From assembly GCA_021234155.1 (NCBI GenBank), contig JAJEKV010000024.1, forward strand, positions 18,581,858-18,645,857: DNA of 64,000 bases. Direction: 5' to 3'. The position numbers were made by a program, and so were the translations under genes. A model generated the notes under the pieces. It made no database searches. It was not told where the DNA came from and saw nothing but the letters and a program-made list of their open reading frames with translations. The stretch's first letter is position 1. Every line of letters starts with the position of its first letter. The stretch comes from Isoetes taiwanensis (taxonomy: Eukaryota > Streptophyta > Lycopodiopsida > Isoetales > Isoetaceae). This document shows positions 12,551 to 27,200 of this stretch, piece after piece.

Positions 12551-15500
12551 GGCTTTTCATAGTTTAAGCAAATGCTTATTGTCGCTCAATGTGAATGATG
12601 GCTTTTACGCCCCTCAACCATTGCACCCAACCATCATGGAGTTATTGATCTCCTTCTTCTCATCAATTTCTCTTTTCCTATGTTAGCCAAATGATAATAA
12701 TCCTTTATTAGCATGATAAAATTTACGCTGAATTTAATGCAACATAGTCAGGGTCCGTGGTATAACCAATACCTAGCGGTTAAAAAATAAAACCTTTTAA
12801 AACTGTCTCAGGACTTTATCTGCGTTATACCTTTGCAAAGGAAATAACGATGCAATAAGCAGCCTAAGTTTAATTGGTGTACTAACCTTAGGCCCAGTTA
12901 TGTTACTTTATTAGGCAGTAACTATAAGCCAAAAGAAATTAAACATACCAATATCAATGCTTTCGGTGTGATCAATGTAAAATTTTCCTTATTAATATTC
13001 AAAAGCCTATCAATAGTTTATACAAATACCACCACTCACAATCAAATAACCACTATTTAACCATATTTACATCACACGATTAATAGAATTGAGTAGTTCA
13101 TTGTAGCTCACTTAAATTGCCCTCCACGATATCTTTGCAATCTCTTCATGTATCCGTGAAATTGTATCCGGCTTCCACTTTTTTAGAGAATCGTAACAAT
13201 GAGCGAGATCATTTTGCACCAACATTACAAAAACAAGCATTAGAAATGGATTTTACGCTTTTGTACATGGTAGCAAGGTGTCATGGATCTTTTGGTCATC
13301 AACTTCACCTTGCTATGTAAACGTAATCAAAATAGTAAGCGAGAATCCAAAATAAAACCATTGAAAGTGAAAACCAGACATAATCTAATCTGGAGTAAAA
13401 ACCAAGAACAAATACCAAATACTCATATGATCGACTGCAATGTTCATGTGAAGCAACACGATTGACATCACATCCATGTGGATCTCTATCTCATTTAATA
13501 TGGCTGATGGGGACTAAGGTATTTCATCTACTAGTCACCGGTATCAATGGCATTTTCACGACATCGGCGAACTTCAAAAATAATAAAACCCACTGACTCT
13601 AGATGATATTGAATCATAGCGATGAAAAATTCTAAAGAGTAGCAATAACAACATGCATGACTGCTTTGGCCTTGTATGCAAGACTCATATACAAGGCTGG
13701 TAGCGTGAAGGCGCTGGAAGCTTCCGTACGTAGATAGCGGTGCATGATTGGTACGTGCCATGGAACACGCGTAGGAAAATATCTAAGCAATAGCTTAAAG
13801 CGAGTTGTCTTTGCAATACTTCTGATCTGTCGAGTCTAGCCCAGCTTAATATTATTAACGCTAAACTTAATGCAATAAGCTGTTTATACTTATAATATCC
13901 AAGAATCCAAATGCCTAAAAACAGGGTGGCTTTCCTAAGCCATATGGAACTGTGGCACTTTCTAACTTGCGTAATGCGTTAAAGAGGAAGAATTATTCTG
14001 AATCTACATGTTTTCTAAAGCTCCGGTATGCAACATAGCAGCATATACATAGGCTTATTTCACTACTTCCTGTAGTTTCTTGTTCTGCAATGTAATCTAG
14101 TGGATCAATACCTCATTTAGAGAGAACAAGCATTGACAATCACATCAACGCCATTAACATCCTTATCTAGAGGGCAGTTGCATGTAACATGGCAACAACA
14201 TAAAATATGCAAGAGGCGTCTCTATAAGTAAGACTTCACAAGCGACCCGCTTGTGGTGCATAAATTCTGATGCGCCCGATTACGGCTCATCTTAAGATTA
14301 TGCTTCTAAGGCCAGACTTTCTACGTGTTAGTTCTAGCTTCACTTCACATATGCTTAAATGCAAGCCCTTCTCTAATGGATTTAAGAATTATCAGACCTT
14401 ATCAGCTGCGGATGTATCGGCAACCCATATTATTAGCGATCTGCTCCGGTCACGAAATTTCTAATTTCAAGACTTTCTTTGCAATATCTCTTTATACATA
14501 ATTATCGTACTAAAGTGCACTATCTTAAGAACAGCACTGTGTTATTATTATAGCAAATCTGAGGTCTACACTAGGCGCAAGATGTATATACTTGAAGAAT
14601 CACTTTCGAGAGATTAGATCTAACTATATATATGAACCTGTGAAGGTTGCATGTCTTGAAAGCTTCTCAAGCAACTCAAGCAAAAGGCAATCAAACCTTG
14701 TTAAGGCGGCTTTGGGCTATCGAAGCTGCGCATGTTGTTTGGAATTAAGTCATCATTGAATCGGCGTAGGATCTTTGGACTTCCACGTGCAGTACGTGGC
14801 TTTGAGCAAAACCCGGACATGATCACGGTGACGCGAAGCTAGTGTTATGCTTAGCTCATTCTTGCCATTACTAGACTTATCTCGGGGGACGTTACAGCGG
14901 CTGCACCAATATCTGAATTACAATCTTCACCCGCTCTGGCACCGATGTCGGCGAAGCTGTATGCTTGGGAATAGATGTTGCCACATGGAATGTCGGGAAA
15001 CAAAGTGAAGCCTGCTTGCAAAGGCGGTTCTATCTTATGCATTCTAACGACCGCCGAGCCCGAGGAGGGGAACCTAAATAAGCATTTGATACTCTTGTCC
15101 GTTAATTAGGTGCGGACATAGCAGTTCCATTGGAAGAGTACCAAGATAGCGATGTCTAGTCGGTTATAGGCCAGCCATGCCATCGTTCAAGCTCGAGGGG
15201 GCCATCTTGCACCAGAAGTGTCTAGAGTTTCCAACAAGCTCGAATAATTGTCAGCTTTTAAAATAATAAACGTTGAGGAATATTTCTCTACTAATGGACA
15301 TGATACATCTGGATTTCAAATTTATTGGGGTAAAACTTACTCTAGGCCCTTGCCCTGGCCATCCCCTTAGTTTCAAAGCATCCATTTACCAATATCTTCG
15401 GTTATTTCAAAGTCCATGACGGTAGCCATTACATCCGGAATTACATTTTAGTATGCGTATTGCCATTACAACAAAATCGTGGAGATTGATTGTCTTCAAA

Positions 15501-16988
15501 GAGTCCCAAATGGACTCGTGTCGACTAAATAAAAGGCCGCCGCCACTACAGGTAGGTCGAGAGGGACAAAGGAAGTGAAATTTCAGGAGAATTCATAGCA
15601 ACAAAGGAGAGTAGGACCTTGTTGCCGCCAATTCCCTACCCCACCTATATTGCTCATATTTTTACCCATGCATCTTTTACATTCCTGTTATTAATAACGG
15701 TATGATAGCTGGAAATACCTCATTACGCATAATGCGAGGTATAATCGCTTTTGATGGTATCGAAACTTCACCATTTTTTCCTCAATATATTTCCAGTAAT
15801 CTCCTGAGTTTTAAAAGCTGCGAGCTGCATGAAATGAAGCGGTAGAATCACTCATATGAGGCATGACCAAGGTCTAGCCATATTATATCGAATGGAATCG
15901 ATGGCCCTTTTTCCGTGTAAGGCTTTTTCATGGTTTTAAGCAAATGTATTTGTCATGTGAATGATGACTTGCGCCCCTCAACCATTACTTTTCACTGCTT
16001 CCTTCATGGGTTATTGATCTCCTTCTTCTCATGTTCCTCTTTTTCCATATATTATCAAAACGTATAATGCTGTTAGCATGATAAAATTTCGCTGAATTTA
16101 ATGCAACATGGTCCGAGGTGTTGGTATGTAATGCCGAGTTAAAACAAAAACCTTTTAAAAGCTTTTGTCTCGGACTTTATCTGCGTTATACCTTTGCAAG
16201 GAAATAGCGATACAATAAGCAATACAAAGTTAGTCGGTGTACTAACCTTAGGCCAGGACTATCGGTACTTTTATTAAGGCATTAACTATAAGCCAAAAAG
16301 AAATTAGAAACATGCCAATATCCAATGCTTTCGATTAATGATCCAGTATAGAATTTTCCTTATTAATATTCCGAAAGCCTATCAATGGTTTATACAAATA
16401 CCACCAACTCACAATCCAAATAACCCTTTATTTATCACACCCGGTGTAAATTATGAGTAGTTCATTGTAGCTCCGCCAAAGTGCCCTCCACAGAATATCT
16501 TTACCAATCTCTTCGTATGTATCCGTGGTCTTTTATCCGACACCCACTTTTAGAGAATAAAGTAACAATGAGCAAAAGATCACATTACGCACCAACATTA
16601 CAAAAACAAGCATTTAAAGTATAGTTTGCTTTGTACATGGTAGCGGGTGTCATGAGATCTTTTAAAAGGTCATCAACTTCCTGCTTGCTATGTAAACAAT
16701 CAAAATAGTAAAGCGGAATCCAAAATAAAACCATTAGAAAGTGAAAACTACGGACATAATCTAATGGAGTAAATAGAGGTAAATGCCAAATACTCATATG
16801 ATCGTGGTACCAATGTTCATGTGGGAAACAACACGATTAAATATCTGTCCATGGATCTCTCTATCTCATTTAATATGGCATTGGGACTGCGAGTATTTCA
16901 ATACCACTGGTCGATATATCTAGCATTTTCTGACATCGAACTTCAAAATAATAAATAGCAGCTCTAGATATTGAATCATACTTGAGGA

Positions 16989-17235
16989 GTAAAAAGCATG
17001 AAAGGGGTGTCTATAAATGTATCCTTTTTAATTATGGCTATATTACACAAATCTTAAAGTACCCAAAAGTGCATGCATAGCCAAAAACATATCGAGAAAT
17101 TTAGCAAAATGTATATGCAAGTACATAAAAATCGAAAAGTGTATGGAACATACAAATAAAATAACCAAAATGTAGTGAAAAGTGTATATTTGTACATCAA
17201 TTGATTACAATGTCACGTACCTTTCATGCTTTACC
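16989..17235. mobile_element. MITE, copy 1 (in unit U3)
   Basis: This ~247-bp insertion interrupts the 3.35-kb unit between GAATCAT and GATGAAAAATTC. Its ends are inverted repeats, GTAAA(A)AGCATGAAAGG at the left and CCTTTCATGCTTTAC at the right. The interior is AT-rich and noncoding, with repeated AAAAGTG(T/C)AT motifs. Units without it are continuous across the site. The superfamily is not assigned because the target duplication is blurred. Confidence 0.75.
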
Positions 17236-20088
17236 CAGTGATGAAAAATTCACAAAAGTAGCAATAACAACATGCATGACTGTTTGGACCTTGTATGCAA
17301 AAGCAATATACTCCTGAGCTATTTAGATCCTTATGAAACCTTCAGCAGCTACAATGATGAAACACCACCCTAAGCGAATGCCCATGGTTAATGCCCGATT
17401 ATATGGAACACACACATGCAAAATAATATCTAAGCAATAATGGCTTAAAAGCAGGAGTTGACAATGCTTCCACGATCGTAGGTCCTGGCCCGGCAATATT
17501 ATGCTTTTAAACAATGCGTAAAAGGCTGTTTATACTTATAATATCCAAGAATCCAAATGCCTAAAAGCAGTGGCTTTCCTACGGCCATGGGCGTGGCACT
17601 TTCTGGGCTGCATGTGTGCGTTAAGAGGAAAAGGTATTCCTAGATCTACATGTTTTCTAAGCTCAGCGATTATGCAACATAGCAGCGCCTCGCCGGCTTA
17701 TTTCACTACTTCCTGTAGTTTCTTGTTCTGCAATGTAATCTAGTGGATCAATACCTCATTTAGAGAGCTCCTTTGCATTGCGACGTCTACATCAACGCCG
17801 TAACATCCTTATCTAGAAGGCCGTTGCATATAACATGCCAACACTTATAAAATATGCAAAGGGCGTCTCTATGGTAAGACTTCTAGAGCTTGACCTTGTG
17901 GTGCATAAAATTCCTTGATCTGCCAGTCTGGCTCATCTTAAGATTATGCTTCTAATAAGGCCAAGATTTCTCTGTGTTAGTTCTAGCACTTCACTTCACA
18001 TATGCTTAAATGCAAGCCTTCTCTAATGGTTAAATTATCAGACCTTATCAGCTGCAGATGTATCAGCTTAACCCATATTGTCATGATCTATCAGTCTGGC
18101 TAATTTCAAGACACTGCAATATCTCTTTATACATAATTATCATGCTAAAGTGCACTATCTTAAGAACAACTTTGTTATTATTATAGCAAATGCAGGTCTA
18201 CACTAGCTGCAAGATGTATATACTTGAAGAATCACTCAGAGATTAGATCTAACTATATATATGAATACAATGAAAGGATTCATATCTTAGCTTCTCAACA
18301 ACTCAAGCAAAAAGGCAATCAAACCTTATTAAGACGCTTGAGGCTATCAGAAATGTTGCTGGAGTCGTCCATCATTGAATCAGCATGCAGATCTTTGGAC
18401 TTCCCACATGCCACTGCATTGGCTTTGAGCAAAAACTGGAACATGATAAATTCGGTGGCCTTGAAGTGAGAAGCTAGTGTTATCTTGACTCATTCTTGCC
18501 ATTACTAGACTTATCCCTCGGGGACATTGCAAGCGGTACTTTTTAATATCGAATTACAATCTTCACCCATGTTTTCCAATGTCACGGCAAACCTTAATGG
18601 CCGGGAATAGATGTTTGCTACGATGTCGAGCAAATTGAAGCACTTTACCAAGGCGGTTCTATCATATGCATTCTAACAGCGAGGCGAGGGAACCTAAATA
18701 TATAAGCATTTGATACTCTTGTCCGGTCCACAATTAGGTCGGGTTATAGCATTCCATTGGAAGAGTACCAAGACAAGCGTGTCTCGTCGGTATAGGCCAG
18801 TAATGCCGCAATAGTTCAAGCTCCGGGCCATCTTGCCCTAAAGTGTCCTAAGAGTTTCCAACAAGCTCGAGATAATTGTCAACTTTTAAAAATGTAATAC
18901 TTATTTGAGAATATTTCTCTACTAATGGACATGATACATACCGCTCAAATTTATTGGTAACTTACTCTTAGGCCCTTGCCTAATGCATCCCTTGATTTCA
19001 AAAAAGTGCCATCCATCGCGAATATCTTCCGCATAATATTCAAGTCCCATAGGCAAAATCGCCATTACATCCCAAGTTATTTGAAATATGTGTACCATTA
19101 CAACAAATGCGCTGTATAATTATTATCTTCAAGAGTCCCAAATGGACTCATTAAACTGACTAATAAAAACCTCAGCCACCTACCGTAGTCAGACCTTCAA
19201 AGTGAGAATAAATTCATAATGAAGGGAGAGTAGGACCTGTTGCACCAAGGCCCCACCCCACCTATATTTCATATTTTTACCCATGCATCTTTTATTCCTA
19301 TTATTAATAACATTGTATATGATAAACCGAAATACCTCTATTCTCGCATAATGCCGAAGTATAGCTCCTTTCATGGTCACAAAAACTTCACCATTTTTCT
19401 CAATATATTCAATAATCTCAAAGTTTAAACCGCGAAATTGCCAAGCAAGGCGTAACGAATACTCATATGAGTAAATGACCATAAGGTCTAGCCATATTAT
19501 ATCCCAATGGAATCGATACTTTTCAATCAATAGTTTTTCTTATAGTTTTAAGCAAATGCTTACGGTCGCAATTACGCTTTTCCGCCTCAACCATTACTTT
19601 TAACCATCATAGGTTATTTATCTCCTTCTTCTCATCCATTCTCTTTCCTATATTATCAAACAATATGTCATCAAGTAGCATGATAAAATTTCTCACTGAA
19701 TAATGCAACATAGTCCAAAGTTATTGGTATAACCAATACACCGGAAGTTAAAACAAAAACCTTTTAAAATCGCTCTTCCCGTGACTTTTTATCTCAAGTT
19801 ATACCTTGCAAGGAAATAACTTGATATTGTCAGGTTGCTCTTAAGTTTAGTCAGTGTACTAACCTTTAGGCCCGCACTATGTTACTTTTATTCACATTAA
19901 CTATAAGCCAAAAAGAAATTAAACATACCAATAACCCAAATGCTCAAGTGATCCAATGTAAATTTTCCTTATTAATATTCCAAAACCTATCATTAGTTTA
20001 TACAAATACCACCACTCACAATCCAAATAACCACTATTTAACCATATTTACATCACACCGCTATAAATTGAGTAGTTCATCAGAGTCT

Positions 20089-20331
20089 TCAAGAAGTGCC
20101 CTCAATGATATTCTTTGCAATCTCTTCATATGTATCCGGTCTTTTTATCCAAATTTTCCCACTTTTTAGAGAAATACGCAACAATGAAAGCAAAAGATCC
20201 TCAAGTACTGCACTAACATTACAAAAAACAAGCATTAGAAATGGTTGTTGTACATTGTTGTGTGTCATGGGATTCGGGGTCATCCCCTTCACAATCGCTA
20301 TGTAAACAATCAAAATAGTAAACGAATCCAA
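20089..20331 (-). pseudogene. Exon-like segment 'KRPDTYEEIAKNIIEG' of the 3.35-kb unit
   Basis: This is an open frame of 80 codons on the minus strand with CNVSAVLEDLLLSLLRISLK and IKRPDTYEEIAKNIIEGTS. Counterparts lie near 9760-9860, 13100-13220, 16480-16600, 27060-27190 and 30430-30560. In the alternative frame the neighbouring sequence reads RALWRSYNELLNLWCDVNM, so which frame was originally coding is unresolved. No function is assigned. Confidence 0.3.
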
Positions 20332-23300
20332 AATAAAACCATATTAGAAAGTGAAACCGTGTATACCCAATGGAGTAAACCGTTAGGCAAATACCAAATA
20401 CTCATATGATCACCGACCGCGAATGTTCATGTGAAACAACCTCGCTCAAAGATTCGCCCATGTGGACTTATCTCATTTAATAGTGGTTCGATGAGGACTC
20501 GTATTTCCATCTACTAGTACAAAGATATCTAAAGTATTTGCCAAAGATCTAACTCAAATAATCTCGCTTAACAAATTTAGATATTGAATCATAGCAAAGA
20601 GAAAATTCTAAAGTAGTACAATAAATACGTACGACCTCGGGCCGGACCTTGTATGTAAAAAGCAATATACTCTAGGCTATTTCGCCCTTATGGTAAAACC
20701 TTCAAATTTTAGCTACAATGATCATAATACCCACCCTAAACTAATGTCTATAGTTAATGCTGCCATGGAAATCCCATTACGGAAAATATCTACAATAGCT
20801 TAAAATGTAGTTGTGTCATAATACTTCCCTCGACCGTCGTACTAGCCCAAATTTTAATATTATGTTTTAAACTTAATGCAATAAGTCAAGTTTATATACT
20901 TATAATATCCAAGAATCCAAATGCCTAAAAACAGGGCGCTTTCCTAAGCCATATGGAACTGTGGCACTTTTTCTAGCTGCATGTCTGTTAAGAGGAAAAA
21001 TTATTCTAGATCTACATGTTTTCTAAGCTCACTGTTATGCAACATAGCAGCATATACATAAGCTTATTTCACTAACCCAGAAGCTTGTTCAAGTAATGTA
21101 ATCTAGTGGATCAATACCTCATTTAGAGAGCTCCTTTGCATTGACAATCTACATCACTGCCATTAACATCCTTATCTAGAAGACCCGTTGCATGTAACAT
21201 GTAACACTTATAAAATATGCAAGAGACGTCTCTATAAGTAAGCACTCTAGAAACAAAATTGGTGGTGCATAAAAATTCCCCGACCGCCACCGCTCATCTT
21301 AAGATTATGCTTCTAATAAGGCCAAGATTTCTCTGTGTTAGTTCTAGCACTTCACTTCACATATGCTTAAATGCAAGCCTTCTCTAATGGTTAAATTATC
21401 GTGACGCACACTTGCATGTATCACCTTTAACCCATATTGTCATGATCTATCAAATCAAGCAATTTCAAGACACACGAATATCTCTCTTTCTTTATACATA
21501 ATTATTATCATGCTAAAGTGCACTCATCTTAAGAACAACTTTGTTATATTATAGCAAATGCAAAATTCACACTAGTCAAAGTAAAGATGTATATACTTGA
21601 AGAATCAATGAGATTAGATCTAACTATATATATGAATACAATGAAAGGGATTCATATCTTAGTTTCCTCAACAACCTTCAAGCAAAAAGGCAATCAAACC
21701 TATTAAGACGCTTTGAGGCTATCGTAATGTTGCCGAGTCGCCCATCATCAACAAGATGCGTATCTTTGACTTCCCACATGCCAATCAAGAGATTGGCTTC
21801 GAAAGCAAAAAGCCACTGCATGATCCGGCTCTGCGCCTGGAGGCGTAAGCCAGTGTTATGCTTCCGCTTCATTCTGCCATTACTAGACTTATCCCCTCGT
21901 GACATTGCAAATGTACCGCACCAATATCTCACTACAATCTTCACCCATGTTTCCAATGTCCTGGCAAACCTTAATAGCCGGAATAGATGTTGCCACATGG
22001 AATGTCCAGAGCAAGTGAAGCACACTGCAAGATTTCGCTTCTATCTTGCGCATTCTAACAAGACATTGCAGCCGTGAGGGGAACCTAAATATATAAGCAT
22101 TTGATACTACCACAAATTCCAATTAGGTGCGTACATAGCATTCCATCGAAGAAGAGTACTAAGACAACGGTCTCCGCTTCTGGTGATAGCCCATGCCATC
22201 GTTTCAAGCTCCGTGGCCATCTTGCCCTAAAGTGTCTAAGAGTTTCCAACAAGCCACACCAATAACTTTTTAAAAATAATACGCTTATTGGAGAATATTA
22301 TTTCTCTTACCACGGACATGATACATACCGCTCAAATTTATTGGGGTAACTTACTTCCAGGCCCCTGCCTAATGCATCCCCTTGATTTCAAAAGCATCCA
22401 CCTAATATCTTCCGCATAAATATTCAAGTCCCATGAAAATCGCCATTACATCCCAAGTTATTTGAACATGTGTACCATTACAACAAATGCGCCAGTGGTA
22501 ATTATTCTCAAGAATCCTAAATGGACTCATTAAACTGACTAATAAAAACTCCTCACACTCCAATGAGGCTTCCGTGGGGACCAAAGTGAGAACAAATTAT
22601 AGTAACAGCAGAGTAGGACCTTTGCTGCACCAAGGTCTCTACCCCACCTATATATTGCTCATATTTTACCCATGCATCTTTATTCTGGCTATACAAACAT
22701 TGTATATGATAACCGAAATGCCTCACCCGCATAATGCCGAAAAGTAGCCCTTTGATGGCTGCCAAACTCACCATTTTTCTCAATATATTCAATAATTCCT
22801 TAAAGTTTAAAACCGCGATACCAAGAAGGTAACGCGCGAATACCATATGAGGTACACCATAAGGTCTAGCCATATTATATCCGAATGGAATCAATAGCCT
22901 TTTCAATCATAGCTTTTTCTATAGCGTTTTAAGCAAATGCTTGCCGGTCATGTGAATGATGTAGCTTTTCTCGCCTCAACCATTAACCATCAGGTTATTG
23001 ATCTCCTTCTTCTCATCCATTCTTTCCTATATTATCAAACAATATGTCATCATAGCGCTTGATAAATTTCGCCTCAATTACTGCAATATAGTCCAAAGTT
23101 ATTGGTATGTCCAATACATCGAAAGTTAAAACAAAAAAACTCTTTTAAATCGTTCCTTGACTTTTATCTCGTTATACCTTGTAAGGAAATAACTTGATAT
23201 TAATAAGTGTACTCTAAGTTTAGTCGTACTAACCTTAGGCCCGCACTATGTTACTTTATTCTACATTAACTATAAGCCAAAAAGAAAATAAACATACCAA

Positions 23301-23955
23301 TATCCAATGCTCTCACGTATCCAAATGCAAATTTTCCTTATTAATATTCCAAAACCTATCAATAGTTTATACAACACGCCACCACTACAACCAAATAACC
23401 ACTATTTAACCATATTTACATCACACCAAAGGTAAATTGAGTAGTTCATCAGGAAGTTCAGCAAGTGCCTCACCATACCTGCAAATCTCTTTGTATATGT
23501 ATCCTGGTCTTATCCACAAATTTTCCAATTTTTAGAAATACGTATCAATGAGCAAGTGATCCCTAAGCATTCCAATTCAACATTACAAAAAACAAGCATT
23601 AGAAATGGGTTGTTATACAGCAGTGTCATGGGATCTTTTGGGGTCAGTCCTCTTCGCTAATCAAGTAAACAATCAAAATAGGTAATCTGAAAATAAAACC
23701 ATTAGAAAAGTAAAACTGCATATAATCTAGCCTGAAGTAAAACTACCAAATACTCATATGATCACCGACTCCTAATGTTCATGTGAAACAACCTCGTTTC
23801 CAAAGATCTCATGGGATTCTGCCCTATTTAATATGGGTATTCCTCGATGAGGACTCTCCGTATTTTCATCTACTGGCCAAAGATATCTAGCATTTTACAA
23901 AGATCAACTTCAAAATAATCTCAAGCTAATGTTTCTAGATATTGAATCAGCAGCA

Positions 23956-24212
23956 GGTAAAGCATGAAAAGGTGTCTATAAATTGTATCCCTTTTGGTAC
24001 AGCATATATTACACAAATCACCAAAGTACCCAAAAAGTACATGCATAGCCAAACATATCCTAAATTTAGCTTAAATGTTATGCAAAGTGCATAAAATCTA
24101 AAAGTGTATGTTTATACAAATGTACACAACCAAAAATGTACTTGAAAAGTATCCATATTTGTATTATCACAATTCCAAGACAATGTACGCATAATCTCTT
24201 TCATGCTTTACC
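23956..24212. mobile_element. MITE, copy 2 (in unit U5)
   Basis: This is the same element as at 16989-17235, about 257 bp, with left end GGTAAAGCATGAAAAGG and right end CTTTCATGCTTTACCC. It sits at the equivalent position of another tandem unit, just before GTGAGAAAAAATTC. The shared site means it was copied with the unit rather than inserted twice. Confidence 0.75.
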
Positions 24213-27200
24213 CAAATAGTGAGAAAAAATTCTAAAGTAGCAATAACAACATGCATGACCTGCTGGACCTTGTATGCAAAAGCAATATACTCTAGGCTAT
24301 TTCGTCCTTATGAAACCTTCAGCTTAGCTACAATGATCATACCACCCTAAACGAATGCCCATAGTTAATGCTGCCATGGAACTCCCCAAAGACATGCAAA
24401 ATATCTTTAAGCAATAGCTTAAAAACAGAAGTTGCCGCAATATTTCCTCGATTCACGGCCTAGCCCGTACCTTAATATTATGCTTTAAACTCTACGCAAT
24501 GCTGTTTATACTTATAATATCCAAGAATCCAAATGCCTAGTGTACCATTTCAAGCCATGGAACTGCGGGTAATTTCTTTTTCAGCCTTGTGTCCGTATAT
24601 GAGGAAAAATTATTCTAGATTCATATGTTTCTAAGCTTCATCATATGCAACATAAAGAAGATATACATAAGCTATTTCACTACTTCCCTGTAGTTTCTGT
24701 TCCAATGTAATCTAGTGGATCAATACCTCTTAGCTTTAGAGAGCCCTTTGCATTGACAATCTTACATCACCGCCATTAACATCCTTATCTAGAAGACCCT
24801 GCATGGCACATGTAACACTTATAAAATATGCAAGAGACGCTCTATAAGTAAGACTTCTAGAGAAAAATTTTGTGGTGCATATAAAATTCCTCTTTGATCC
24901 GCCACCGCTCATCTTTAAGATTATGCTTCTAATATGCCGTAAGATTTCGTGTTAAGTTCTAGTGACTCTTACTTCACATATGCTTAAATGCAAGCCTTCT
25001 AATGGTTAAATTATCGACCTTTTATCACCGCAGATGTATCACTCTTAACCTATATTGTCATGATCTATCAAATCAAGCAATTTCAAGACACCTAATATTC
25101 TTTATACATAAATTATCATGCTAAAGTGTACTATCTTTTAAGAACAACTTTGTTATATTATAGCAAATGCGTGTCATGCACTAGTCAAGATGTATATACT
25201 TCACAAAACTACCGTAGATTAGATTCAACTATATATGAATACAATGAAAGGATTCATATCTTTAGCTTCTCAACAACTCAAGCAAAAAGGCAATCAAACC
25301 TTATTAAGACGCCAGGCTATCGAATGTTGCCGGAGTCGCCCATCATCAATCAAGATGCGATCTTGGATCTCCACATGCCAACGTGATTGGCTTTGAGTAA
25401 AAAGCCACGCATATGATCTGGTCGGTGGCCTTGGAGGCGTGTTTTCAGTGTTATGCTTCGCTTCATTCTTGCCATTACTAGACTCATTCCCATACGCAAA
25501 CAAACCGCACTCAATATCTGAATTACAATCTTCACCCATGTTTCCAATGTCCTGGCAAACCTTAATAGCCGGAATAGATGTTGCCACATGGAATGTCCAG
25601 AGCAAGTGAAGCACACTGCAAGACGGTTCTATCTTATGCATTCTAACAGCACAGAGCCAGAGGGGAACCTAAATATATAAGCATTTGATACTACTGTCAG
25701 TCACAATTAGGTGCAGACATAGCATTCCATTGGAAGAGTACCAAGACAACGTGTCTCCGTCGGTATAGGCCAGCCATGCCATCGTTCAAGCTCCAGGGCC
25801 ATCTTGCCCTAAAGTGTCTAAGAGTTTCCAACAAGCTCGAATAATTGTCAACTTTTAAAAATAATACGCTTATTTGAGAATATTTCTCTACTAATGGACA
25901 TGATACATACCGTTCAAATTTATTGGGGTAAACTTACTCTAGGCCCTTGCCTAATGCATCCCCTTGATTTCAAAAGCATCCACTGCAATATCTTCCAGAC
26001 AATATTCAAGTCCCATAGGCAAATCGCCATTACATCCCAAGTTATTTGAAATATGTGTACCTAGTCAAGCAACAAAAATGCTGCCGCCGTAGTAATTATC
26101 TCAAGAGAGTCCCAAAATGACTCATTAAATCACTATCAAAAACCGCCACCTAACGTAGGTCGTGGGGACCAAAGTGAGAACAGAAATTATGTAGTAACAA
26201 GTGAGAGTAGGACTTGTTGCACCAAGGCCCTACCCCACCTATATTGCCTATATTTTCACCCATGCATCTTTTATTCTATTATTAAATAACATTGTATATG
26301 ATAACCGAAATAATTCCTCATTCGGTATAATGCCGAGTATAGCTCCTTGATGGCCGCCAAACTTCACCATTTTTCTCAATATATTCAATAATCTCTCAAA
26401 GTTTAAAACCGCAGTCACAAGAATCGTAACGTGAATATTTCATATGAGGTACGAATTCATAAGGTCTAGCCATATTATATCCTATCGGAATCGATAGCCT
26501 TTCAATCAATAGGCTTTCATAGTTTTAAGCAAATGCTTATTGTCATCTCAATCATGGCTTTTCTCTCTACCAACCATTACTTCTAACCATCATAGGTTGA
26601 TCTCCTTCTTTCTCATCCATATATCTCTTTTCCTATATTATCAAAACAATATGTCAACAAGTATACGATAAAATTCTCACCAATTTAATGCAACATAGTT
26701 CAGGGTTATTGGTATAACCAATAATAATCGAGTTAAAAAACAAAAAACCTTTTAAATTCGCTCTCAGACTTTTATCTCAAGTTATACCTTGCAAGGAAAT
26801 AACTTTGATACAATAAGCGTTCTGGTATTTTACCAGTACCAACCTTTTAGGCTCCATCTATGTTACTTTATCTCGACATTAACTATAAGCCAAAAAAGAA
26901 ATTAAACATACCAATATCCAATGCTCAAGGTAATCCAATGTAAATTTTCCTTATTAATATTCCAAAACCTATCAATAGTTTAAATACCACCACTACAATC
27001 CAAATAACCACTATTTAACCATATATTTACATCACACCGTAAATTGAGTAGTTCATTGTAGCTCCGCTAGTGCTGCCCTACCTATATCTTTTGCAATCTC
27101 TTTCCATATGTATCCGTATCTTTATCCAAATTCAATTTTAGAGAATACGCACAATGAGCAAAAGATCCCTGCTATCTCGCACTAACATTACAAAAAAACA

